Below, one piece after another: positions 16,812-24,173 of a stretch of DNA of 64,000 nucleotides. Location: contig NZ_JAFBCR010000001.1 of assembly GCF_016907795.1 (NCBI RefSeq), forward strand, positions 2,666,001 to 2,730,000, in the 5' to 3' direction. The translations under genes and the position numbers were made by a program. The notes below the pieces were generated by a model, which was not told the origin of the DNA, did no database searches, and worked only from the letters and a program-made list of their open reading frames with translations. The stretch is from Kocuria palustris (GTDB lineage: Bacteria > Actinomycetota > Actinomycetes > Actinomycetales > Micrococcaceae). Each line of letters opens with the position of its first letter. Position 1 is the first letter of the stretch.

Positions 16812-16951
16812 GCTGAGACCGCACTTCTGCAGTCCATCAGCCCTGATCGGCTGCACGACTGCGGCGTCAACGCCGTCCGGGACCTCTGTCGTGCAGAGGC
16901 CGCACATCTACAGGTAATCAGAACCGATGGGTTGAGCTGGTGCGGCGTCAG
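16812..16951. repeat. Second tandem pair of palindromic repeats
   Basis: Two units (16812-16868 and 16893-16951, period 81 bp) homologous to those at 12525-12664. In the second, GCCGCAC at 16899 and GTGCGGC at 16940 form perfect inverted ends. Similarity to the left copy continues to about 16973. Confidence 0.68.
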
Positions 16952-17064
16952 AGTCCTGCGGGCGCCGCAGCGGACCACTCGGTGACGGCGGCACAGAGCC
17001 CGTTCATCCGCTCAGCGTGCTGCGGGGGTGGAATGTTCACTCTTCTCTGCGTCCCAGGCGTCAC

Positions 17065-17070
17065 TATGGT
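17065..17070 (+). promoter_or_regulatory. -10 box of the disrupted dehydrogenase gene
   Basis: TATGGT, 7 nt before ATG 17078; same leaderless layout as elsewhere in the window. Confidence 0.5.
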
Positions 17071-17077
17071 GACGAGC

Positions 17078-19019
17078 ATGAAGATTCTCATCGTGCGTGC
17101 AGCGGGGGAGCTCGGTCGCGCGCGGTCGAGGCGCTGATGCGAGACCGCGGGCACGAGGTCGTGACGGTCGGCAGGAGCAGCGGTGACACCCACTGCGACA
17201 TCGCCGATGACACGCAGCTCGCCCAGCTCTGGGAGCAGGCCGGGCAGGTCGACGCCGTGGTCTACACGACGCTGGACGAGCTGAGCAGCGAGGATTTGGA
17301 GTCGTCTCTGCGGCAGAAGGCGCTGGCGCAGATCAATCTGGTGCGCACGGGGCTCGAGCATGTCTCGACCACGGGCTCGTTCACCCTGATCAGCGGCATC
17401 CCCTTGCACGACCCGGTGGTCTCGGGGACCGCTGCAGCAGCGGCCAATGGGGTGATCAAGGCGTTCGTGCGCGCGGCTGCCGTTGAGATCGCCCCCGTTA
17501 CCTTTTCGGCGGCGCCTGGATCGTCCAGGATGAGCAGGTGCCGGCCAGCCGGTCCTCGGCATGATCGTTGCCCCCAGTCGTCCATGATCCGGGGGGTGTT
17601 GTCACCGAGGACCGGTCTGGTGATCACGGATCGCTGATAGAGGCGGGGTCCCCCTCACGAGGGTCTTTGTAACGTGGATGCCGAGCGTGATCACCACAGG
17701 GCTGGCCAGCACACCCATGGCCCGACCAGCCCAGGAGCAACCGCCATGACCACCCCAACCCCGGCCGTGTACATCGGCCTCGACGTCGGCAAATCCGACC
17801 ACCACGCCGTCGCCCTCACCACCGCTGGCGAAAGGGTCTACGACAAGGCACTGCCCAACGACGAAACCCGGCTGCGGGCCATCCTCGACGACCTCGCCGC
17901 AGCCCACGGGCCCGTGCTGCTCGTGGTCGACCAGCCGGCCACGATCGGTGCCCTGCCCGTGGCCGTGGCGCAGTCCTGCGAAGACGTGGAAGTGGCCTAC
18001 CTGCCCGGGCTGGCGATGCGCCGGATCGCAGACCTGCACCCGGGCTCGGCCAAGACCGATGCCCGTGATGCCGCGATCATCGCCGAAGCAGCACGCACCA
18101 TGCCCCACACCCTGCGGGCTATCCGTGTGGATGATGAGCAGATCGCTGAGCTGGCCATGCTCGCTGGCGCCGATGATGATCTCGCCGCTCAGATCACCGC
18201 TTCCTCCAACCGGCTGCGCGGGCTGCTGACCCAGATCCACCCCGCCCTGGAGCGCGTGCTGGGACCGAGGATCACGCACCCGGCAGTAGCGGATCTGCTA
18301 GGCCGGTACCCGACCCCGGGCAAGCTCAAGACCGCCGGGCCCGGGCACGTGCGCGCCCGGCTGCGCAAGCACGCACCCCGACTGGCGAACACTCTGACGG
18401 AGGAGATCTTCGAAGCCCTGGCCCAGCAGACCGTCGTGGTCGCTGGCACCGAGGCCGCAGCCACCGTCGTGCCGATTCTGGCCGAGCAGCTCGCCGGGCT
18501 GCTCCAGCAGCGGGCCAGGCTGGCCACCCAGGTGGAGGCTGTCGTGGAGGCCCACCCTCTTCATCCGGTCCTGATCTCGATGCCCGGTATCGGGGTCAGG
18601 ACCGCAGCACGGATTCTCACCGAAGTCGTGGGCAAGGACTTCGCCGATGCCGGGCACCTGGCCTCCTACGCCGGCATCGCCCCCGTCACCCGCCGCTCAG
18701 GGACCTCGATCCGCGGCGAGCACGCACCCCGCGGAGGCAACAAGCGCCTGAAGCGCGCCCTGTTCCTCTCGGCCTTCGCCTCACTGCACCACGGCCCCTC
18801 GAGGGCCTACTACGACCGAAAACGAGCCCAGGGCAAGCGCCACAACCAAGCGCTGATCGCCCTGGCGCGCCGCCGCACTGACGTGCTCTACGCGATGCTG
18901 CGGGATGGCACCCTGTACGAAGACCCGACCACGCCTCCGGCGTCGTCGTCAGTCGCTCTGGCGGCTTCCAGAAGGCCATCGAGGGCGCGGGCACCGGGCG
19001 CACGATCGAGCTGCCGTGA
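17078..19019 (+). pseudogene. Short-chain dehydrogenase gene split by IS110 element
   Basis: Left piece (17078 to about 17500): MKILIV-AAGELGR is a Rossmann start, then a 1-nt deletion near 17120, then the original frame continues as EALMRDRGHEVVTVGRSSGD, DAVVYTTLDEL (several residues appear deleted), TGSFTLISGIPLHDPVVSG and AFVRAAAVEIAP. Right piece (about 18940-19019): SRSGGFQKAIEGAGTGRTIEL and stop, a typical C-terminus of the same small SDR family. Between them lies the IS110 element. About 35 residues are missing, so insertion was accompanied by loss of target DNA. Non-functional. Confidence 0.75.
17500..18940 (+). mobile_element. IS110-family insertion sequence
   Basis: About 1.44 kb, with limits set by where the SDR reading frame stops and resumes; both are accurate to perhaps 20 bp. 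The left non-coding part (about 17500-17745) is where IS110-type elements encode their bridge RNA, so a structured RNA is expected there by family knowledge; I did not fold it. No terminal inverted repeats are expected or seen. The right non-coding end seems missing or extremely short. Confidence 0.75.
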
Positions 19020-19212
19020 CCCGCAGCTGACGCGCGCCCCGAAGAAGGCGACGGCCCCGCTCCCTGCAAAGACAGGAAGCGGGGCCGCCGTCGATCAGCG
19101 GGGGAGTGGGCTCAGTCCTTCGCCTTGTAGGTCGTGGACTCGACGCGCTTCTCGCGCTTCTCGCGTTGCTCGACCACGACCGGAAGCGGATGGTGGTCGT
19201 AGTGCTGCTTGA
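17746..19212 (+). CDS. IS110-family transposase (DEDD recombinase), reads past element
   Basis: The N-terminal DEDD (RuvC-like) domain starts at YIGLDVGKSDHH and includes VVDQPA and AKTDARDA acidic residues. The C-terminal transposase_20 domain has SMPGIGVRTAARILTEV and ASYAGIAPVTRRSGTSIRGE with the conserved serine region, ending LYAMLRDGTLYED. Normal family length is about 400 residues, and the element-derived part ends near residue 398. The frame has no stop there and runs about 90 residues through the SDR remnant, a terminator hairpin and the antisense of oleD to 19212. ATG 17746 fits the domain start. The catalytic part looks intact. Confidence 0.85.
   Translation: MTTPTPAVYIGLDVGKSDHHAVALTTAGERVYDKALPNDETRLRAILDDLAAAHGPVLLVVDQPATIGALPVAVAQSCEDVEVAYLPGLAMRRIADLHPGSAKTDARDAAIIAEAARTMPHTLRAIRVDDEQIAELAMLAGADDDLAAQITASSNRLRGLLTQIHPALERVLGPRITHPAVADLLGRYPTPGKLKTAGPGHVRARLRKHAPRLANTLTEEIFEALAQQTVVVAGTEAAATVVPILAEQLAGLLQQRARLATQVEAVVEAHPLHPVLISMPGIGVRTAARILTEVVGKDFADAGHLASYAGIAPVTRRSGTSIRGEHAPRGGNKRLKRALFLSAFASLHHGPSRAYYDRKRAQGKRHNQALIALARRRTDVLYAMLRDGTLYEDPTTPPASSSVALAASRRPSRARAPGARSSCRDPQLTRAPKKATAPLPAKTGSGAAVDQRGSGLSPSPCRSWTRRASRASRVARPRPEADGGRSAA
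19052..19087 (-). terminator. Terminator of the ole operon
   Basis: Inverted repeat with 15-bp arms (14 of 15 pair; 19052-19066 and 19073-19087) and a 6-nt loop, 25 bp beyond the oleD stop. It could also serve the plus strand. Without a clear U tract. Confidence 0.65.
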
Positions 19213-20272
19213 GCCGGCGCATGCCCTCCTCGATGGAGACGGACGGCTCCCAGCCCAGGACCTCGTGGGTGCGCTTCTGCGAGAACCAGTGCGCGGTCGA
19301 GAGCTGCTCGGCCAGGAACTCGGTCATGGGCGGCTCGTCCTGACCGGGGAAGCGGGCCCAGACCTTCTCGATCGTGCGACCGGCGAAGCGGGCCACACCG
19401 GCGGGGACCTTGCGCTTGGGGGCGGGCACCGAGCCGGCGCGGCACATCATGCCGATCAGCTCGCCGACCGGACGAGGCTGCCCGTTGGTGACCACGAAGG
19501 CCTCGCCGTGGGCGACCTCGATGCGCTCCAGGGCGCGGACGATGGCCTCGGACGCATTGTCGACATAGGTGGTGTCGATCAGGGCGGCGCCATCGTCGAG
19601 CAGGGGCATGCGACCGCGCGCCGCACGATCCACGATGCGCTCCACGAGCTGGGTGTCGCCGGGGCCCCACACGATATGCGGACGCACGGCGGTCACGCGC
19701 AGCGCATCCGAATCGGCCTCCAGGGCGAGCAGCTCGGCGGCCGCCTTGGAGCGGGCGTAGTTGCCGCGCGCCTTGTACGGATTGGCCGGTCCGGCGCAGT
19801 CGCCCGTGATGGACACGCCCGTGTGCGCCACGGACGGGCTCGAGACGAAGACGAAGTTCTTCGCCCCGGCCTTGCGCGCCGATTCCAGCAGGATGCGCGT
19901 TCCGGTGATGTTGGTGAAGACGAAGTCCTCCCAGTCGCCGGCGAAGGAGACCTTGGCCGCGAGGTGGATGACGTCGTCGACGCCGTCCAGGGCGCGCTTG
20001 ACGGTGTCCATGTCCGTGATGGAGCCGAGGACCTGCTCCACGCCGTGCTCCAGGGCGATGGGGGCCTGGCCGCGCTGCAGCACGCGCACGGTCCAGCCCT
20101 GGCTCATCAGCCTGCGGGCCACGGACTCGCCGAGCATCCCGGAGGCGCCAGTCACCAGGACGGTGCGGCCCTTCCCCCGCAGCTCCTGCACGTCTTTCAG
20201 CTCGTCCGCAGTGGCGCGGTGCGCTTTCCGGGGTGCTCCGGCGGCGCGGGGAATGCCTGGAGTGGTGCTCAC
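19112..20272 (-). CDS. oleD: OleD, NADPH-dependent 2-alkyl-3-ketoacid reductase
   Basis: Extended short-chain dehydrogenase (3-beta-HSD family), 386 residues. The Rossmann motif VTGASGMLGESVA follows about 38 polar residues; other marks are HLAAKVSF, VSSPSV, catalytic NYARSK (YxxxK), and RPHIVWGPGD. In the olefin pathway OleD reduces the 2-alkyl-3-ketoacid made by OleA to the beta-hydroxy acid. Its ATG overlaps the oleBC stop by 4 nt (20269-20272), third gene of the oleA-oleBC-oleD operon. The identity rests on both sequence type and operon context. Confidence 0.9.
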   Translation of the reverse strand: MSTTPGIPRAAGAPRKAHRATADELKDVQELRGKGRTVLVTGASGMLGESVARRLMSQGWTVRVLQRGQAPIALEHGVEQVLGSITDMDTVKRALDGVDDVIHLAAKVSFAGDWEDFVFTNITGTRILLESARKAGAKNFVFVSSPSVAHTGVSITGDCAGPANPYKARGNYARSKAAAELLALEADSDALRVTAVRPHIVWGPGDTQLVERIVDRAARGRMPLLDDGAALIDTTYVDNASEAIVRALERIEVAHGEAFVVTNGQPRPVGELIGMMCRAGSVPAPKRKVPAGVARFAGRTIEKVWARFPGQDEPPMTEFLAEQLSTAHWFSQKRTHEVLGWEPSVSIEEGMRRLKQHYDHHPLPVVVEQREKREKRVESTTYKAKD

Positions 20273-23016
20273 GGGTTCCTGATCCTTCCCCCGCTCAGGG
20301 CATCATCGGCCCAGGCGGCGAGGCGCGTGCGGTCGACCTTGGAGTTGTGGCGGATGTCCGTGGGGTGCCGGGGCACCACCAGGACGGCCGCGACATCCAG
20401 GCCGGTGGCGTCGTGGACTGCACTGCGCACGCTCCCGGCCAGACCCGCTCGCGCGGGGCCGGATCGGCGTGCCGGAGGCTCAGTCTCGCACACGACGACG
20501 GGCACCTGAGCACCCTTGGGTCCGACACCCACGAGCGCGGCGCGGCTGACTCCCGAGACCGTCTGCGCGGCGTGCTCGCCGGCCACGGGAGCGACCGGTC
20601 CGTCGCTGGTCAGCAACAGGTGATGGAGGCGTCCGGAGACCCACAGGCGGCCCTTGTCGTCGAGCTGCCCGACGTCTCCGGTGGCGTGCCAGCCGGGGAT
20701 CCGCGTGGACTCGTTCTCGGTGATCCACAGGGAGTCGTAGCGGTCCTTGACGTGCGGGGCCTGCAGCACGATCTCGCCCAGCACGTCCGGCAGATCCACG
20801 AGCTGATCGGACGGGACGCCGTCGTGATCGACCGGCGCGATCCGCACGGCCGCACCGGGGACAGGGGCGCCCACGCAGACGCCCTCGCCGGCCCCGCGCA
20901 CGCGGGCCTGCGAGCGGAAGCCCTGCTCGGGGTGCAGCGGCTGGGAGTCGACGGCCGCCTCGCGGATGGTCTCCAGGCGGACGTCCGTCATGGGCAGGGC
21001 CTCGGTCATGCCGTACGGGGTGTGCAGCTCGGCCGCGGGCAGCAGCTTCTGCAGCTGCTCCAGCAGCGGCGGCGGCAGCGGGGCCCCGGCCGAGAGCATG
21101 AGCCGCACGCGGCCCAGCGCCTGGCGCTGATGCGGTGCCAGGTCGTTCTGGGTGGCCAGCACGTTGACGATCGCAGCGGGCGAGGCGAACACGGTGGTGG
21201 CCTCGATCGCCGCCGCAGCATCGGCCAGCGCCCGGGCGGTGAGGGTGCGCGGTTTGGTGACGTCCATGTCCGGGGTCACCGAGGCGGCGCCCATGGCCGG
21301 GGCCAGCAGCGCGAACGGCGCGAAGGCGGCGACCAGCCCGGTGCCGGGGCGCAGGTCGCACACGGCGGCCACGGCATCGCGCATGGCGGCCATCTGCCGC
21401 TGGGTGTAGACGACGCCCTTGGCCGGGCCGGTGGAGCCCGAGGTGAACAGCACGGCGGCGTCCGCATCCGGGTCGATCTGCGGCAGCGGGCCCGGCGCGG
21501 TGCGCTCGAGCTCGGCCATTGAGGACTCGATGCCCAGCAGCCGACGGCGCACCGGATCCAGGGTCTCGACGCTGATGCGCCGCCCCGGCCAGCCCAGCGT
21601 GCGGGCGGCGGTCAGAGCCGCGGGGATGCCGATGAGCCACTGCGGGGAGGCGCCCTTGAGCGCGCGGCGCAGCCCCGGCAGGCCCAGTCCGGTGTCCGCC
21701 ACGACGATCACGGCTCCCACACGCAGTGAGGCGTAGATCAGCGTGGTGAGGTCGGCCCCCGGGGGCACCATGAGGTTGATGCGGTCTCCGGGCTTCACCC
21801 CGAGCCCGATCAGCCCGGCGGCGATGCGCTCCACGCGCTCGTCGAGCTGCGCCCAGGTGAGGCTGCGCTCGACGGCCGGAGCGCTGTCGTTCTCGGCCTT
21901 GCCCATGTCCACGGTGGCGACCGCGGTCGTGGCCTCACCCAGGCCGGCCCGGTGGGACAGCCCGGCCGTGAAGGCCACGAACGGCTCCTCGGCCTGCGGA
22001 CGGGCCTCGAGGTGCTGGAAGCGGCGGGGGTGCGGATCGACCAGGTTCTGCTGCAGCCACTGCATGACCGGCGTGGCGATGTCCCGGTCCTCGGGCAGCA
22101 GGTGGTTGGCGCCCTCGAAGCGGTGGACGTCCGCCTGCGGCATGCGCTTGCGAAGGTCCTGGAGGTAGCGCTCCAGGAACACCGGGTCCTTGGGGCCCCA
22201 CAGGAACAGAGCGGGAACGGTCGAGGTGGCCATCCAGGACGCCGTGCGCTCGTAGCGGTGGTTCGACGGATGATCCGCGAACGCCGGGATGTCCGCCACG
22301 AAGTGCTCGATGCCGGCTCGATGCTCGGGGGTGTCGTAGGGCGCCTTGAACGCCGCCTTGATCTCGGGAGCCAGCGAGGGGGAGACCAGCGACAGGGAGA
22401 TGTCCAGGAACGCGGTGGTCCGGGAGGTGACGGCTCCGTGGACCTTCGGCGCCAGCGCTAGACGCAGCGGATCCGGGATGGGACCGGACTCGGGATCGTG
22501 GTAGATCGCCGTGTTGGTCATGATCGTGGCCGCGTGCGCCTTCGGGTGCAGCTCGGCCCAGCCCATGGACACGAGACCGCCCCAGTCGTGGGCCAGGGTG
22601 ACCACGCGCTCGTCGTCCAGGCCGATCTCGGCGGTGAGGTCGCTGAGGTCCTGGATGCGGTCGTCGTAGCGGCGGAACAGGCCGGTGCGCTCGGAGAAGC
22701 CCATGTCGAGCTGATCCACGGCCACCACGCGCCAGGGGGTCTCGGCCTCGGTCGCGGCCTTCAGGACCGAGCGCCACAGGTACGACCAGGTGGGGTTGCC
22801 GTGCACGGCCAGGATGGTGCCGGCCGGGGTCTTCCCCTGCTCCTGGAGCACCGCCTGGTTGTCGAGCAGGTGCCAGCGCCGGGTCGTGCCGGGGACCGGC
22901 TCGCAGGCCGCGTGGGAGGTGGCCTCCACGGTGCGGGACCAGCGGGGGTCCACGCCGGGGTAGGCCTCCCAGCTGCTGGGAGGCGTGACAGGCTCGGTGG
23001 TCTCGGGGATGCTCAC
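20269..23016 (-). CDS. oleBC: OleBC fusion: beta-lactone decarboxylase plus beta-lactone synthetase
   Basis: 915 residues. The N-terminal part (about 1-320) is an alpha/beta hydrolase of the haloalkane-dehalogenase type with HGNPTWSYLW and nucleophile Asp in LAHDWGG: OleB, which decarboxylates the beta-lactone to the cis-olefin. The C-terminal part (about 360-915) is an AMP-dependent ligase with LFTSGSTGPAKG, YGMTEALP and GWHATGDVG: OleC, which cyclises the beta-hydroxy acid to the lactone with ATP. The OleB-OleC fusion is known from Micrococcus and some other actinobacteria and proteobacteria. It overlaps oleA and oleD by ATGA at each end, so translation is coupled. Confidence 0.93.
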   Translation of the reverse strand: MSIPETTEPVTPPSSWEAYPGVDPRWSRTVEATSHAACEPVPGTTRRWHLLDNQAVLQEQGKTPAGTILAVHGNPTWSYLWRSVLKAATEAETPWRVVAVDQLDMGFSERTGLFRRYDDRIQDLSDLTAEIGLDDERVVTLAHDWGGLVSMGWAELHPKAHAATIMTNTAIYHDPESGPIPDPLRLALAPKVHGAVTSRTTAFLDISLSLVSPSLAPEIKAAFKAPYDTPEHRAGIEHFVADIPAFADHPSNHRYERTASWMATSTVPALFLWGPKDPVFLERYLQDLRKRMPQADVHRFEGANHLLPEDRDIATPVMQWLQQNLVDPHPRRFQHLEARPQAEEPFVAFTAGLSHRAGLGEATTAVATVDMGKAENDSAPAVERSLTWAQLDERVERIAAGLIGLGVKPGDRINLMVPPGADLTTLIYASLRVGAVIVVADTGLGLPGLRRALKGASPQWLIGIPAALTAARTLGWPGRRISVETLDPVRRRLLGIESSMAELERTAPGPLPQIDPDADAAVLFTSGSTGPAKGVVYTQRQMAAMRDAVAAVCDLRPGTGLVAAFAPFALLAPAMGAASVTPDMDVTKPRTLTARALADAAAAIEATTVFASPAAIVNVLATQNDLAPHQRQALGRVRLMLSAGAPLPPPLLEQLQKLLPAAELHTPYGMTEALPMTDVRLETIREAAVDSQPLHPEQGFRSQARVRGAGEGVCVGAPVPGAAVRIAPVDHDGVPSDQLVDLPDVLGEIVLQAPHVKDRYDSLWITENESTRIPGWHATGDVGQLDDKGRLWVSGRLHHLLLTSDGPVAPVAGEHAAQTVSGVSRAALVGVGPKGAQVPVVVCETEPPARRSGPARAGLAGSVRSAVHDATGLDVAAVLVVPRHPTDIRHNSKVDRTRLAAWADDALSGGRIRNP

Positions 23017-24044
23017 CAGTCGATCTCCATGAAGGTCGCGTTCAGTCCGGATCCCACGCCCATGGCCAGCACGCGCTGGCCCTTCTGGAACGAGCCGTTC
23101 TCGGCCTGCAGCGCCAGGGTCATCGGCAGGGCGGCTGAGGCCACGTTGCCCCAGAACGGGAAGGTGCGCGGCAGCTTGTGCGCGGGGATCCCGATGTCCG
23201 CCTCCGTCTTGTCCGTGTGGGAGGTGGAGACCTGGTGGGCGACCACCCAGTCGAAGTCATCCCACTCGAAGCCCTGGGTGCGGGCCTCCTCCCACGTGTC
23301 CGTGAGCAGGCCGACGCCGTGCTTGAGCAGCCCGCCCGCATCCGTGAACATGCCGTCGAAGCCGCCCACGCACAGCTCGAAGTGCTCAGTGGCCGAGCGC
23401 GTCACGGAGGTGCGGATCCGATGGCCGTCGGGGTGGTTGTCCGCCCGTCCCACGACGGCAGCCGCGGCGCCGCAGCCCAGCGTGAGCGTGGCGAACTCCC
23501 GGATGACCTCGGCGCGGGTGACGTCCGGCTCGCTGAGGCGGCGGAAGGCCTCGCGGTGCCAGCGGGTGGGATCCTCGCCGGCCACGACCAGGGCGTAGTC
23601 GATGGCCCCGGAGTCGATCATGGACGAGGCCACGGTCATCCCGTTGATGAAGCCCAGGCAGGCATTGGTGATGTCGAAGCTCAGCGCGGAGCTCGGAAGG
23701 CCCAGCCTGGCGTGCTCGCCGGAGGCCAGGGCCGGCTCGTAGCCGTCGCGGGTCACCGAGCAGTTGACCAGCAGGCCCACCTGGTCCGGGCTGATGCCGG
23801 CCTGGTCCATGGCGGCCTGCGCAGCCTCGATCGCGCCGTCGGTGTAGTGGCGGCCAGGGGACCACTCGCGGTGCTCCTTGACGCCGGCCAAGCGCTCCAG
23901 CAGGCCCTTGGGCAGCTTGAGCCGCTCGAACGTCGCCCCCAGCTGCTCATCGGCGCGCGCGGAGGAGACGACGACGTCGGCTTCGACCTTCTGGATCGAC
24001 AGCAGCGAGGCGCTGCTGTGGCGGATGATGGAGTTCCCTGACAA
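23013..24044 (-). CDS. oleA: OleA, thiolase-superfamily acyl-CoA condensing enzyme
   Basis: 343 residues; condenses two long-chain acyl-CoAs head to head into a 2-alkyl-3-ketoacid. Catalytic Cys129 in TNACLGFINGM and OleA-type Glu103 in TRDGYEPA are present. His (VVAHQVST) and Asn (WGNVASAALP) complete the FabH-like active site. The start appears to be TTG 24044 with a poor ribosome site (GAAAG); no ATG is in range. A TAGACT -10 box at 24084-24089 gives a leader of roughly 35 nt. The Glu in place of the usual FabH pattern separates it from the true FabH at 56980-58047. Confidence 0.92.
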   Translation of the reverse strand: MSGNSIIRHSSASLLSIQKVEADVVVSSARADEQLGATFERLKLPKGLLERLAGVKEHREWSPGRHYTDGAIEAAQAAMDQAGISPDQVGLLVNCSVTRDGYEPALASGEHARLGLPSSALSFDITNACLGFINGMTVASSMIDSGAIDYALVVAGEDPTRWHREAFRRLSEPDVTRAEVIREFATLTLGCGAAAAVVGRADNHPDGHRIRTSVTRSATEHFELCVGGFDGMFTDAGGLLKHGVGLLTDTWEEARTQGFEWDDFDWVVAHQVSTSHTDKTEADIGIPAHKLPRTFPFWGNVASAALPMTLALQAENGSFQKGQRVLAMGVGSGLNATFMEIDW

Positions 24045-24083
24045 GGCACTGCTTTCGACGAAGGTGTGAGGAGTCTGTCCAGA

Positions 24084-24089
24084 AGTCTA
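24084..24089 (-). promoter_or_regulatory. -10 box of the oleA-oleBC-oleD operon
   Basis: TAGACT on the minus strand, about 40 nt upstream of the oleA start; the only good -10 match between oleA and the divergent gene. Confidence 0.5.
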
Positions 24090-24173
24090 TCGACGTGCCT
24101 GGACATCGCCTGACGGCAGCGCGTCCATGTCCGCCGCTTCGTCGTCCCGGGGCCGATGCGAGACGATGGGCGC

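Noticed and set aside
12525-16951. Palindromic repeats as a CRISPR array
   Set aside because: Only two tandem units per site, the units are palindromic over their whole length, there are no uniform spacers and no cas genes.
23013-24044. oleA as a second FabH
   Set aside because: It has the OleA-type Glu103 and lies in an operon with OleBC and OleD; the true FabH is in the fab operon.
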